DNA of 64,000 bases from Thiotrichales bacterium (GCA_947476405.1 CANJQG010000004.1:32650-96649); one strand, 5' to 3'. Positions 33,736-43,366 are shown, counted from the stretch's first letter. Made by a program: numbers and translations. Notes: a model not told the origin generated them from the sequence alone.

Positions 33736-35472
33736 TTATGAAAAACTTGCTGAAGAATGAAGCTGCGCATACACGCCATCATGCTCTAGCAATGCTTGAT
33801 GGCTACCTTGCTCCACAATTCGCCCTTGATCCAAAACGACAATTAAGTCAGCTTTTTCAATGGTTGAAAGACGATGCGCAATCACTAGAATGGTCCGGTT
33901 TTGACGAAGCACTTCTAAAGCTTGTTGTACCGCTCGTTCAGATTCATTATCCAAGGCGCTTGTGGCTTCATCTAGAATTAAAATGGGTGCATCTTTCAAA
34001 ATTGCTCGCGCAATGGCAAGACGTTGGCGCTGTCCACCTGATAAATTATAGCCATTTTCACCGACTAAGGTTTTCAAACCCTGAGGCATTTTTTCGACAA
34101 ACTCCCAGGCATGTGCGGCCTTCAGCGCTTGAATGACCGCTTCTTCAGACGCTCCTTCTGTATCGCCATACGCGATATTATTATAAATTGAATCATCGAA
34201 CAAACACACATGTTGCGATACCATTGCAAAATGCTGGCGCAGATTTTTTAATTTAAGATCTTGAATATTAACCTGATCAAGATAAATCACCCCTTCCGTC
34301 GCCTCATAAAAACGGGTCAGTAAGCTGATCAGTGTTGTTTTGCCTGAACCCGATCGCCCTACAAAAGCCACGGTTTTACCCGCAGGAATGTCCAAATTAA
34401 TTTCTTTCAAAACTAGATCAGAATCCGCTTGATAACGAAAGCTAATATTTTTGAGACACATTTGACCGCTGATTCTTCCCAATTCCTGTGTACCATGATC
34501 CTGCTCAGGCTCCTCATCCAATAATTCAAAAATGCCTTCTGCCGCAGCAAGCCCACGTTGAATACTGCTACTCACCTGACTTAAATCACGAATTGGCTTG
34601 AATGCAGCCAGCATCGCCGTCAACATGGAGATAAAACTACCCGGACTCATGGCCGTCGGACGTAAGGCCAAATAAATGACTAAGGCCAAAATAAAGGAAC
34701 AGAACAATTGAATAATTGGTGAATTTAAAGCATTCGTCAAGGTCACTTTCATTTCCTGAACAAAATTATAGGTTACATTATGGTTAAATTGGCGAATTTG
34801 CTGCGCTTCTCCACCAAAAATACGCACTTCACGATAGCCGATGATACTTTCTTCTGCCGAATGCATGACATTCCCCATCGCATTTTGAATACGTCGGGAG
34901 AGCTTTCGAAAGCGTTGACTGACAAAACGCACAAAGCTCACCAAAAAAGGCAGTGCCAAAAATATCAAGAGTGTTAGATGCCAGCTATTCAGCAGCATCA
35001 CGATAATTAAACCCAATAAAAAAAAACTCTGTTGCACTAAAATTTGAAAAGTCGCACCCGTTGCTTGAATAATTTGATCAACATTATAAGTTAGTTTAGA
35101 TAGGAGCCTGGCAGAAGCCGATTGATCAAAAAATTTCGCAGGCAAGCGCATGATATGTGAAAACATTTCCTGACGTAAAACCATGACAATTTTTTTACTC
35201 AAAAAGCCCATATAAAAAGAAGAGAAAAAACTGCCCACCCCTCGAACAATAAAAATACCAATAATAATGAACGGTAAAATGGCCATAAAATGAATGCTTT
35301 TATCAATAAAGCCTTTATCAAGCAACGGTTTAAATAAATAAGTCGCATAGGCGTCAGAGGCCGCGCAAAAAATATTGCCCAAAGCTGCAACGATTACCGC
35401 CCCCCAGGAAGAGAGAAAATATTTTAAAACACGCTTATAAAGTACATAGTCTGTGGTATCTGCTTTTGCCAT
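33736..35472 (-). CDS. msbA: Lipid A export ABC transporter, ATP-binding/permease protein
   Basis: A 578-residue half-transporter with six membrane helices followed by an ABC ATPase domain. MsbA flips lipid A-core across the inner membrane. ATPase motifs: Walker A GRSGSGKTTLI (about residue 369), Q-loop MVSQHVCLF, signature LSGGQRQRLAIARAI, Walker B ILILDEATSALD and the switch His in IAHRLSTI. It is a single gene without lpxK next to it. Length and order match the family; other type IV ABC exporters are the only alternative. Confidence 0.92.
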   Translation of the reverse strand: MAKADTTDYVLYKRVLKYFLSSWGAVIVAALGNIFCAASDAYATYLFKPLLDKGFIDKSIHFMAILPFIIIGIFIVRGVGSFFSSFYMGFLSKKIVMVLRQEMFSHIMRLPAKFFDQSASARLLSKLTYNVDQIIQATGATFQILVQQSFFLLGLIIVMLLNSWHLTLLIFLALPFLVSFVRFVSQRFRKLSRRIQNAMGNVMHSAEESIIGYREVRIFGGEAQQIRQFNHNVTYNFVQEMKVTLTNALNSPIIQLFCSFILALVIYLALRPTAMSPGSFISMLTAMLAAFKPIRDLSQVSSSIQRGLAAAEGIFELLDEEPEQDHGTQELGRISGQMCLKNISFRYQADSDLVLKEINLDIPAGKTVAFVGRSGSGKTTLISLLTRFYEATEGVIYLDQVNIQDLKLKNLRQHFAMVSQHVCLFDDSIYNNIAYGDTEGASEEAVIQALKAAHAWEFVEKMPQGLKTLVGENGYNLSGGQRQRLAIARAILKDAPILILDEATSALDNESERAVQQALEVLRQNRTILVIAHRLSTIEKADLIVVLDQGRIVEQGSHQALLEHDGVYAQLHSSASFS

Positions 35473-35592
35473 GGATTTGAAGTGACTGTTATGAAAAAGC
35501 TCATTCTAGTCTTGTCAGACCCAGAAGTCCAATTGCACTTCTGATCTCATCATGCGAAAATAGTGATTCCGCATCTCAAGGAGCGCATTTCA

Positions 35593-36963
35593 ATGAGTAT
35601 ACTCAGAAAATACCTAATGGGTTTGATTATTTTGATTTTGGTTCTTTACACCGCGCTTGCATTATACCTAAAAATTTTAGCCACCCTCATGGTGGATCAT
35701 GCCATGGATGCGATTAAAAAAACCGTGCCTGCAATCAGTGAGATTCAATATGACCGGATTCATTTTTATCCCTATGATTTTTTTAATAAAACACTTCACA
35801 TTGATCATTTAAATATTCGATTTAAAGACTCTAATGTGACTTTGAAAATTGATCAAGTCACCCTTCATCATTTTATGAGTTTGCGTACTGATTCTTTTGG
35901 TTCTTTTGACTTATCCATGACTCACTTACAAATGAGCTCCCTACCTGATTTAGTTTCCATGTTATCGGCTTGGAATACCAATTTACCCGTCGCGATTCAG
36001 GGGATTTCACTTCCCAGCGGCATGAGCTTGACGCTCTCCGCAACTGCAAATTATGATGCACCCGCTCATACTCTACAGATTGCTTTGAATACACAGTCTG
36101 AACCGAATTTTTTAATCTTAAATGATCAAATCATACTGAATCAAATTAACTTGAATCGATCCTTTTTTTCAAAAGCAAATTTCATTCAGGCCATGAATGC
36201 GGCAAGTATTGATCAAATCAATTATCATACTGATTTAACAATCAACTTACCCGTTTCTATTTTACAAAATAGCTTTCCTTTAGCTGGAAATTTTTTACAA
36301 AATTTAGGTTATACCACCCTCCCTATTTCACTACAGGCTGACACCCAATATCATGGGAATAATCATACTCAAACGGGGGATGCGCACCTTTCCATTCTGA
36401 ATTTAGGACAATTCAATGCAAACTGGGATGTTTTGGTGACCACCCCGCCGTCTGCAGCCAATTTTGCACAATTACTCATCGATCCCAATGCACTGGCCCT
36501 GACCCAAGCGGAAAGCACGCCTAATCTGGTTCAATCTGCACAGATCAGCTTTACGGATCAATCTTTTATGAATCGCTTTTTCCAATTTTTGGCGAGCAAT
36601 ACCAATCAATCCGTTGCCGCAGTGCAAAGTGCCATTCAAACTGAACTCACGACAGTGACCCAAAATTTACAAATTCCACAACTGACTGCGATCGTCAACA
36701 CCGTTAATAATTTTGTAGCCAATCCCTCTACTTTAGTCATTCGTGTCAATCCGATTATTCCCTTCACGCTCACTGATATCACCACCTTTTTCAATGCACA
36801 GCAAAGTTTGAAAATGGGCATTCAACAAACGCTCAGCACCACACCAGCCACCCAAAAGGCAGCGCTTTTCAATCATTACGAAAGTACCAGCATTGAAACC
36901 TATAGTAATTTTTTCAATAAAATAGGTCTCAATGTCAGTGCAGATGGAATTGCTTCCAGTTGA
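35593..36963 (+). CDS. Membrane-anchored periplasmic protein of unknown function
   Basis: A 456-residue protein with one N-terminal anchor (about residues 7-28) followed by a long beta-rich, Asn/Gln/Thr-rich domain. Its start resembles AsmA-like or DUF945-type envelope proteins: anchor, then an ISEIQYDRIHFYPYDFF segment and repeated strand pairs. I cannot assign it firmly. The ATG at 35593 has AAGGAG 9-10 bases upstream; an earlier codon at 35563 would place that site inside the gene. Its stop codon is directly followed by the convergent toxin gene. Confidence 0.6.
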   Translation: MSILRKYLMGLIILILVLYTALALYLKILATLMVDHAMDAIKKTVPAISEIQYDRIHFYPYDFFNKTLHIDHLNIRFKDSNVTLKIDQVTLHHFMSLRTDSFGSFDLSMTHLQMSSLPDLVSMLSAWNTNLPVAIQGISLPSGMSLTLSATANYDAPAHTLQIALNTQSEPNFLILNDQIILNQINLNRSFFSKANFIQAMNAASIDQINYHTDLTINLPVSILQNSFPLAGNFLQNLGYTTLPISLQADTQYHGNNHTQTGDAHLSILNLGQFNANWDVLVTTPPSAANFAQLLIDPNALALTQAESTPNLVQSAQISFTDQSFMNRFFQFLASNTNQSVAAVQSAIQTELTTVTQNLQIPQLTAIVNTVNNFVANPSTLVIRVNPIIPFTLTDITTFFNAQQSLKMGIQQTLSTTPATQKAALFNHYESTSIETYSNFFNKIGLNVSADGIASS

Positions 36964-37227
36964 TTAAAGGGAACGATAAACATCCTTACGGTGCGCGATA
37001 TGGATTACCAAAATCCATAATTCTTGATCATTAAAAGCGTACACAACGCGATAATTTCCAATATGATAGCGCCACAATGCATTCTGTTTCTTTCCTTTCA
37101 ATGGAGTGCCTTGTCGGGGGTCTTCAGCTAATTTTTTTTCAATTCCTTCTAAAATACGCGCTTGCTCCTGAATACCCATACGGCGCAAATCTTTTTCGAC
37201 TGAAGTCTTGAATTTAATGTGATACAC
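36964..37227 (-). CDS. RelE/ParE-family toxin
   Basis: An 87-residue basic protein with the RelE-type fold pattern: YHIKFKTSVEKDLRRM at the start, GTPLKGKKQNALWRYHIGNYRVVYAF in the middle and a LVIHIAHRKDVYR end. RelE toxins cleave mRNA on the ribosome. The gene starts 4 bases after the antitoxin stop, forming a two-gene module. ParE-type gyrase inhibitors share the fold, but the RYHIGNYRVVY pattern favours RelE. Confidence 0.85.
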   Translation of the reverse strand: MYHIKFKTSVEKDLRRMGIQEQARILEGIEKKLAEDPRQGTPLKGKKQNALWRYHIGNYRVVYAFNDQELWILVIHIAHRKDVYRSL

Positions 37228-37231
37228 CCTT

Positions 37232-37453
37232 TTACTCCGATGCTAAACGACGCTTCATTTCGTTCATATCAATCAACTGATCGGCATGATCATTCAATCG
37301 ATCGAGTGCAATATGATAATCGGCATAATCCTCTACATAACGGCTAATCGCTTCTTGAATAATTTCAGATAGCTTGCGCTGACGATTTCCAGCAATATTT
37401 TCTAAAGAAAAATACAAATCGTCCTGAAGACGTGCTGATATGACGTGACTCAT
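37232..37453 (-). CDS. Antitoxin of the RelE-type module
   Basis: A short protein with a ribbon-helix-helix-like N-terminus (HVISARLQDDLYFSLENIA, then KLSEIIQEAISRYVEDY) for DNA binding and a charged C-terminal tail that would cover the toxin. I take the ATG at 37453, which has GAGAG upstream; the in-frame ATG at 37465 has no ribosome site. It should neutralise the downstream toxin and repress its own promoter. Confidence 0.8.
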   Translation of the reverse strand: MSHVISARLQDDLYFSLENIAGNRQRKLSEIIQEAISRYVEDYADYHIALDRLNDHADQLIDMNEMKRRLASE

Positions 37454-37468
37454 GATGGCTCTCATTAT

Positions 37469-37494
37469 TTGTATACAATGATTACATTATCATT
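37469..37494. promoter_or_regulatory. Operator-like palindromes before the RelBE-type module
   Basis: TTGTATACAA is a perfect 10-bp palindrome 15 bases ahead of the antitoxin ATG. It is followed directly by AATGAT/ATCATT arms with a 6-base loop. This arrangement suits autorepression by the ribbon-helix-helix antitoxin. Confidence 0.5.
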
Positions 37495-37553
37495 CCATAC
37501 AGGGGCAAAGTCAAGAAAATCAGTATCATTTGCCCCTCTCTGGAAATAGTAGA

Positions 37554-38114
37554 CTAAGATGAAGTCGTCATATTTACCAAAATAGCGCCAATGACTTTAC
37601 CTTGATCCATAACCGGCACACCAATGGATCCATTGCCTGTTGCATCTTTAGCGGGTTTTCCATAATACACTGCAGAAGCGCCGTCTTTATTGATTTTTTT
37701 CATAAAACCCTGACCGTCTTCAGCATAGTGTTTTGCGTGATAGGTTTGGCCAATAATCAGACCTTTTTGATCCGTGACCAAAATTCCCGTATAGACGCCC
37801 TTGCTACCCGCCACCATCGATTGCAATTCTTGAGTCAGGGCACTGCCATTAACAGTCGTTAAAACAGCGCTAGGCTTACCTTGTAGACCTTCATGCCATT
37901 GACGACCCAATGTACGGATCTCGGTTTTGCTCAGGGTCGCGTGGGTACTATTTGCGGCATTGACCGCAGCAACGACACTCTGCTCCTGACTCAACGCCTG
38001 AACTTGCGGCAACAGCGCCTGCAATGCAGCCTTCGGTGCCGCCATGGCTTGTGTGCTCCACAATGCTAATAGGGCCAGGCCCAGCAGACTTTTTGGGGTA
38101 TTTGATGCAAACAT
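37554..38114 (-). CDS. Secreted protein with Cache-like sensor domain
   Basis: A 186-residue protein with a clear cleavable signal peptide (LLGLALLALWSTQAMA, cleavage before APKA) and a predicted periplasmic domain. The C-terminal part (GVYTGILVTDQKGLIIGQ, IGVPVMDQGKVIGAILVNM) has the strand pattern of single Cache domains, which bind small ligands. No signalling domain or membrane anchor follows, so it is a free periplasmic form. Its partner is unknown. A strong AAGGAG-like site precedes the ATG. Confidence 0.75.
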   Translation of the reverse strand: MFASNTPKSLLGLALLALWSTQAMAAPKAALQALLPQVQALSQEQSVVAAVNAANSTHATLSKTEIRTLGRQWHEGLQGKPSAVLTTVNGSALTQELQSMVAGSKGVYTGILVTDQKGLIIGQTYHAKHYAEDGQGFMKKINKDGASAVYYGKPAKDATGNGSIGVPVMDQGKVIGAILVNMTTSS

Positions 38115-38141
38115 TTTATCTCCTTATCTTCATTTTTAATA

Positions 38142-38175
38142 GACAGAGCAGAACTCAACCAAGCTCTGCTCTGTC
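38142..38175. repeat. 11-bp perfect hairpin between the APC permease and Cache protein genes
   Basis: GACAGAGCAGA and TCTGCTCTGTC form a perfect 11-bp stem with a 12-base loop. It lies 52 bases past the permease stop and 28 bases ahead of the Cache gene on the same strand. No T-run follows on either strand. It may be a terminator of reduced strength or an RNA stability element in the Cache gene leader. Confidence 0.55.
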
Positions 38176-38226
38176 ATCATAAGATAAGACTAAATATTAT
38201 GCAAGCATTTTAGATTAAAAAATCGC

Positions 38227-39786
38227 TTACTTCTCTGCGCAAAAAAACGCGCCATACACATAGGTCACCGCAGACAATAAGACTAGCAAAAGCATGCTGC
38301 CGAATGTCGAAACCAGATTATGGCCTGAATCAGAATGATTCCCTAAAAAAGTCACCAAGCTAATCCCCAGAATATAAAAAACCAGCCAGGATGCGCCCCG
38401 AAAGGATTTCAGAAAATGAGCAGTAGGATTATTTTTACGTTCATAATAAAAATAGAAACACAGGCCGGGGATAATTAAAATGAGCATTTCTCCCGTCAAA
38501 GGCCAGGCGGCATAAAACAACAAAGTCGATAAGACAAAAAGCAATAAAGGGGCCAGAACATGCGCACCCGGCAAAATAAATTGGCCCGCACTTTTAAGAA
38601 TTTCTTTATGTTTAATGCGATTGGCAATCGTGATAATCGGCGCTGCAATGTATGAAAATACATGCAATACGGAGATCACCGCAACCAAATGGTACCACCC
38701 TCTAAACAAGAATAAATACAAACAACCAATGATCGCACTTGCCACCACGGCCTTGCGGGGATTTTTATAAATGGGATTAATGATACTCAAAAAAGCGGGA
38801 ACATGTTTATTATCCGCCATCGAATACAAAATCCGTGAACTCGAAGCCATAAAGGCAGCACCACATGCAGTCGGTGAAATAACCGAACCTGCGTAAATAA
38901 TGGTAACCATGATCTGCAAATTGGCAATCATCAACAAATCAACATAAGGTGAACGCATATTAACATGTGCAAATCCTTGAGCCAACATCGAAGGACTAAT
39001 TGCTCCGACAAACACAATCTGCAACAAGACATACAAGACTAACGCAATCAAAATACTAGCAATCACCGCAATCGGCAACATTCTTTTAGGATCTTTAATT
39101 TCCTCAGAAAAAGTCATCGGCGACTGAAATCCGTTAAAAGACATCACCACACCACAACTCACCACACTGATTAAGATCGACTTCAAGCCACCAGGCATAA
39201 ATTCGGTATACGTATAGCCAAAATTAGACCGATGCAAGCCTAAATGAATCAACGCAATAATTGTCAAAGTAGGCACAATCACTTTAATCACTGTAAAAAA
39301 ATTATTAAAGCGGGTAAAGATTTTTACGCTCCAATAATTAATAAACATGAAGAAAAACATAAAGCCAACCGATGCGGCAATGCCCCATCCCGATAAATTA
39401 TGCGATTGCATATTATAAAGTAACATCATCTTGGGACTGAGCTGACTGATATACTGAACAATCCCCTGAGCCTCAATCGGTGCCACGGCAAGCACAGACA
39501 ACCAGTTAATCCAAGAGGTTAGAAACCCACAAAACCGTCCATGTGTCACATGCGCATAATAGCCAATTCCGCCCGCAGAAGGATTGGCACTTCCAATCTC
39601 CACATAAAACAAGCCCACCAACAAAGCCACAATCGCACCAAAAACCCAGGATAAAATCCCCGCTGGCCCTGCAATTTCAGCAATTTTCTGTGTTCCTAAC
39701 AACCACCCTGAACCGACAATCGCTGTAACGCCTGTCATAGTCAGTGAGAAGAGGGACATATTCTTCTTAAAATGCGCTGTACTCAT
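38227..39786 (-). CDS. APC-family amino acid permease
   Basis: A 519-residue protein with about 12-14 membrane helices of the amino acid-polyamine-organocation superfamily. The first helix has the unwound substrate motif GVTAIVGSGWLLGTQ, and ANPSAGGIGYY follows helix 2. A conserved SFNGFQSPMTFSEEIKDPKRMLP lies near residue 216. Intracellular bacteria of this group take up amino acids as carbon source, so import is likely, but the specific amino acid is not readable. It lies between an alcohol dehydrogenase and a secreted Cache protein. Confidence 0.88.
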   Translation of the reverse strand: MSTAHFKKNMSLFSLTMTGVTAIVGSGWLLGTQKIAEIAGPAGILSWVFGAIVALLVGLFYVEIGSANPSAGGIGYYAHVTHGRFCGFLTSWINWLSVLAVAPIEAQGIVQYISQLSPKMMLLYNMQSHNLSGWGIAASVGFMFFFMFINYWSVKIFTRFNNFFTVIKVIVPTLTIIALIHLGLHRSNFGYTYTEFMPGGLKSILISVVSCGVVMSFNGFQSPMTFSEEIKDPKRMLPIAVIASILIALVLYVLLQIVFVGAISPSMLAQGFAHVNMRSPYVDLLMIANLQIMVTIIYAGSVISPTACGAAFMASSSRILYSMADNKHVPAFLSIINPIYKNPRKAVVASAIIGCLYLFLFRGWYHLVAVISVLHVFSYIAAPIITIANRIKHKEILKSAGQFILPGAHVLAPLLLFVLSTLLFYAAWPLTGEMLILIIPGLCFYFYYERKNNPTAHFLKSFRGASWLVFYILGISLVTFLGNHSDSGHNLVSTFGSMLLLVLLSAVTYVYGAFFCAEK

Positions 39787-39833
39787 TCAATATTCCTTTA
39801 CTATTTTAAAATAAACGCCTAATTTACCTGATT

Positions 39834-39854
39834 CATGCTTTTTTTGAAAGCATG
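39834..39854. repeat. 8-bp hairpin between alcohol dehydrogenase and permease genes
   Basis: CATGCTTT and AAAGCATG form a perfect stem with a 5-base loop. It sits 48 bases upstream of the permease start and 55 bases past the dehydrogenase stop. The A/T bases at the loop are not a U-tract, so termination is uncertain. Confidence 0.4.
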
Positions 39855-39908
39855 GGATTGAATAGGGCTGTGTTTTTTAGTTATGGATCAAACATTAAAT
39901 TATTATTT

Positions 39909-40958
39909 TCAAACTAAAGACGTCATATCAATCACAAATCGATATTTCACATCGCTTTGAATCATCCGCTCATACGCAGCATTGATATCCTGCATCTGAA
40001 TGATTTCAACATCCGAAACAATCTGATTCTGGCCACAAAAATCTAACATTTCCTGCGTTTCCGCAATTCCCCCAATCAATGATCCCGCGATGGATTTACG
40101 GCCCAATACCAACGGGCCACAATTCACGGGTTCAACCGGTTCAATCGCACCCACCATCACCATTGTCGCATCCCGTTTTAATAAATTGACATAGGGATTG
40201 AGATCATGACGCGTGGGAATCGTATTCAGCAAAAAATCAAATTGATTGGCATATTCTTGCATCGCGACTACATCTGTAGACAAAAGGACTTGATCAGCCC
40301 CTAATGCTTTGGCATCTTGACCTTTACTGGCCGAACGCGTAATCATCACGACTTTTGCACCCAATGCATGCGCAAATTTGATTCCCATATGGCCCAAGCC
40401 ACCTAAACCAATCACCCCTACTAAATCTCCAGGCTTCACTTTCCAATGACGTAAAGGAGACCAGGTGGTAATACCTGCACACAATAAAGGCGCCACGGCT
40501 TTTGGGTCAAGATTTTTAGGAATGCTTAACACAAAATCTTGATCTACAACAACCTGCTGCGAATACCCGCCATACGTCATCGTATTGTATTTTGGGTCTA
40601 AACTACTGTAAGTCATGACTTTATGCGCACAATATTGCTCCAGCCCCTCATTGCAATGATCGCAGTTGCGGCAAGAATCAACCATGCATCCCACGCCCAC
40701 CCAGTCACCCGCTTTATGACGGCTTACGTTTTGACCTACTTTTGTGACACGACCGATAATCTCATGCCCAGGCACGACAGGATGCGTCGCAAAACCCCAT
40801 TCATTTCGTGCCATATGAATATCTGAATGACACACGCCACAATATTCAATTGCGATTTGTACATCGTCAAAACCCACTTCACGTCGCGTGATAGTCATGG
40901 GTTTCAGGGCCTCAGTTGGGGAGGGTGCCGCATACGCAGAAACAATCGTCATACTCAT
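39909..40958 (-). CDS. Zinc-dependent alcohol dehydrogenase (YahK/cinnamyl type)
   Basis: A 349-residue medium-chain dehydrogenase. Catalytic zinc ligands are in CGVCHSDIH and GHEIIGRV, structural zinc in CRNCDHCNEGLEQYC. The cofactor motif is GLGGLGHMGIKFA (about residue 183), with TRSASKG after the second strand suggesting NADPH preference. It should reduce aldehydes to alcohols. The family is broad and the substrate unknown. It is the gene before the APC permease on the same strand, 122 bases apart. Confidence 0.9.
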   Translation of the reverse strand: MSMTIVSAYAAPSPTEALKPMTITRREVGFDDVQIAIEYCGVCHSDIHMARNEWGFATHPVVPGHEIIGRVTKVGQNVSRHKAGDWVGVGCMVDSCRNCDHCNEGLEQYCAHKVMTYSSLDPKYNTMTYGGYSQQVVVDQDFVLSIPKNLDPKAVAPLLCAGITTWSPLRHWKVKPGDLVGVIGLGGLGHMGIKFAHALGAKVVMITRSASKGQDAKALGADQVLLSTDVVAMQEYANQFDFLLNTIPTRHDLNPYVNLLKRDATMVMVGAIEPVEPVNCGPLVLGRKSIAGSLIGGIAETQEMLDFCGQNQIVSDVEIIQMQDINAAYERMIQSDVKYRFVIDMTSLV

Positions 40959-41051
40959 AATTTCCTTTACAATGATTTTTCAGGATTGTACACCTAATGA
41001 ATTATAAAATCTGCATTCCAATAAAATAAGCGTGAATTTAGACAAAAATGC

Positions 41052-42776
41052 TTAACGTCCCCGCAAAAATAAGCGATCCAATTCATCGTTCTTTAATAAA
41101 CGCCAAGTCGGGCGACCATGATTGCAATAATCAATCCGGGGCGTGATTTCCATATCCTGTAATAATTGCTGCATTTCATAAATAGATAATTTTTGATTAG
41201 CCTGAATGGCGCTATGACAGGCCACTTCAGCCAAGATTTGATCTAAATAGGAGTCGGGTTCAGCCGAACCCAATACGTTCAAATCATGCAGTAATTCCTG
41301 CATAAATCGTGTTAAATCTGCTTTGGCTAAGAGTGCGGGAATTTCACGAATCAGGATTTTTTGGTCTACCCATTCCCCAATCCCCAAACCCAAATGCGTA
41401 AAAAGGGCCTCATGCTCTTTAAAAATCGCCCACTCTGTTCGACTCAGTTGTACGGTTATCGGCAAAAGCAAGCCTTGTTTTGGCAGCGTTTGCTGATGCC
41501 ATTCTATTTTTAAGCGCTCATATAAAATTCGCTCATGCGCGGCATGCATATCAATCAAAATAAGCCCTTCTGAATGTCGACTTAAAATAAATACGCCACT
41601 TAACTGGGCAATCACTTCGCCAAAACGGCTTTTGATTTCAGGAATCGGCGGTGCAATATCCTGAAGCAAATCGGCATAAATCTGCTGCGCCTGAGGCGGC
41701 ATTTTGTCATGACAAAATTCAGGTGTGGGTGCGTAAAGGGGGCGCTGTGGTGCGATCGACATTTCAATCAGGGGGCCCGCTAATGATTTTTTTAACTCAC
41801 TGACTAAAAAATCATGTACCTGACGCCCTTCCCGAAACCGCACTTCCAACTTTGCGGGATGCACATTAAAGTCAACCATTTTGGGATCCATCTCTAAAAA
41901 TAACACATAAGATGGCTGATTCTGGCCATAAAGCACATCTTTAAACGCTTCTTTAATGGCATGAAAAATGAGTTTATCGCGAATCGGACGGCCATTTAAA
42001 AAAAAGTATTGTGTCTGACTCGTTGCTTTAAGATATTTGGGTTCCGTGATTAATCCTTGTAGATTAAAACCCGCGCGATTTGAATCAATGGTTTTAGCTT
42101 GCGTATAAAAATCTTTGTGACATAAAGTCTGCCAACGCTTGATTTCTGTTGCTGAATTCGTGATCTCTGCGACTTGCCAGGACAATTTTTGATTATGATA
42201 AATACTGAAATGAACGTCAGCATGACTCATCGCAATTTTACGCATAATTTCGTCAATATGATTGAACTCTGTGCTGAATGATTTCATAAATTTGCGACGT
42301 GCGGGCGTATTAAAAAACAAATCCCGTACTTCGATTTTAGTGCCTTGATTTAAACTTGCAGGCTCAATGGATCGTGATTCAAGACGACCCTCAAGCTGCA
42401 AAGCCCAGGCACTTTCCGCTTCATGATGTTTGGATTTCAATACAAATCGGGAAACCGATACAATACTGGCCAAGGCTTCTCCCCGAAATCCCAAGGTCTG
42501 CAAATTTTCTAATTCATCCAGAGAGTAAATTTTGCTGGTTGCATGAGGGGAGACAGCTAAAACAAGTTGATCTTGGGGAATACCCTGACCATCATCTGTA
42601 ACCTGAATGAGCTTGAGCCCCCCATCTTCAATCCGGACTTCAATATTTTTTGCACCGGCATCGATGCTGTTTTCGACCAATTCTTTTACAATCGAAGCGG
42701 GACGTTCAACGACTTCTCCTGCGGCAATTTGATTGGCAAGAATCGGTGAAAGTGTTTCAATACGGCGTGATTGCAT
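41052..42776 (-). CDS. mutL: DNA mismatch repair protein MutL (endonuclease-type)
   Basis: A 574-residue MutL. The GHKL ATPase motifs are at the N-terminus (AAGEVVERPASIVKELVENSIDAG, DDGQGI, HATSKI, LGFRGEAL). The C-terminal dimer domain carries DMHAAHERILYE, fitting the DQHA(x2)E(x4)E nuclease motif with Met for Gln, plus ACHSAIQA and CNHGRPTW. So it probably nicks DNA itself, unlike E. coli MutL, which relies on MutH. It is followed on its strand by no linked miaA; tsaE lies upstream, without amiB between them. Confidence 0.95.
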   Translation of the reverse strand: MQSRRIETLSPILANQIAAGEVVERPASIVKELVENSIDAGAKNIEVRIEDGGLKLIQVTDDGQGIPQDQLVLAVSPHATSKIYSLDELENLQTLGFRGEALASIVSVSRFVLKSKHHEAESAWALQLEGRLESRSIEPASLNQGTKIEVRDLFFNTPARRKFMKSFSTEFNHIDEIMRKIAMSHADVHFSIYHNQKLSWQVAEITNSATEIKRWQTLCHKDFYTQAKTIDSNRAGFNLQGLITEPKYLKATSQTQYFFLNGRPIRDKLIFHAIKEAFKDVLYGQNQPSYVLFLEMDPKMVDFNVHPAKLEVRFREGRQVHDFLVSELKKSLAGPLIEMSIAPQRPLYAPTPEFCHDKMPPQAQQIYADLLQDIAPPIPEIKSRFGEVIAQLSGVFILSRHSEGLILIDMHAAHERILYERLKIEWHQQTLPKQGLLLPITVQLSRTEWAIFKEHEALFTHLGLGIGEWVDQKILIREIPALLAKADLTRFMQELLHDLNVLGSAEPDSYLDQILAEVACHSAIQANQKLSIYEMQQLLQDMEITPRIDYCNHGRPTWRLLKNDELDRLFLRGR

Positions 42777-42882
42777 ACATTATCCTTGTTTACACAGTTC
42801 AATCAATCGATGAATCTGTCCAATCAAATAAAACGGAATGGAGAGTAACTGATATTCAATCGCTTTGCCAGTATGAAGTCAA

Positions 42883-42937
42883 TAAAAGAGACGGTTGTTT
42901 TCATGGGCTACTCATTAAAACAGACGGTTGTTTTCAT
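42883..42937. repeat. 22-bp direct repeat at the tsaE 3' end
   Basis: TAAAA-(G/C)-AGACGGTTGTTTTCAT occurs at 42883-42904 and 42916-42937, differing at one base, with a 33-base period (11 codons). The right copy encodes the last residues of TsaE (MKTTVCFNE); the left copy lies just past its stop. It looks like a small tandem duplication. Confidence 0.75.
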
Positions 42938-43366
42938 TATTACGGATCTTTCTAAGACTCCCTGATTTTCATTTAATGCAAATTCTAAGCATAAATCAGG
43001 CTTTAAGCCTAGTTTTTGAAGTAACTCTGGCCATTCGATTAAAAAAAGTGCATTTTCATCCAAATGATCCAGTAATCCCATTTCATAGAGATCGGTTTCA
43101 TGTTGCAGCCGATACAAATCCAAATGATATATTTTCATTTCTGGAGTGGCGTAAGGTTCGATGACGGAATAAGTGGGACTTTTGACGCGTTCAGTCACCC
43201 CTAATTTTTGAAGGAGGATTTGGCTGAAGGTTGTTTTACCACTGCCTAAATTCCCTTTCAGGAAAATAACCGTTTTAGCTCGGGATTTTAAAAAGACCAA
43301 AAGGCTTTCAGCAACAAAAGAAGTTTCTTCTTTATTATATAATCTTATTAGTTTATTTATTTGCAA
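42908..43366 (-). CDS. tsaE: tRNA threonylcarbamoyladenosine biosynthesis ATPase TsaE
   Basis: TsaE is the ATPase that drives the TsaBD complex in making t6A at position 37 of tRNAs reading ANN codons. The 152-residue protein has Walker A GNLGSGKTTFSQ (about residue 40), a VKSPTYSVIEPY segment, HLDLYRL and LIEWPELL. The length is normal. The last 9 residues lie in a duplicated 22-bp sequence. In many gammaproteobacteria amiB and mutL follow; here mutL follows after 131 bases with no amiB. Confidence 0.94.
   Translation of the reverse strand: MQINKLIRLYNKEETSFVAESLLVFLKSRAKTVIFLKGNLGSGKTTFSQILLQKLGVTERVKSPTYSVIEPYATPEMKIYHLDLYRLQHETDLYEMGLLDHLDENALFLIEWPELLQKLGLKPDLCLEFALNENQGVLERSVIMKTTVCFNE

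Noticed and set aside
33738..34136. Plus-strand frame of 132 codons
   Set aside because: It is antisense to the ATPase domain of msbA, whose motifs are intact.
42650..42955. Plus-strand frame crossing the mutL-tsaE gap
   Set aside because: It overlaps both genes antisense; no ribosome site or family resemblance.
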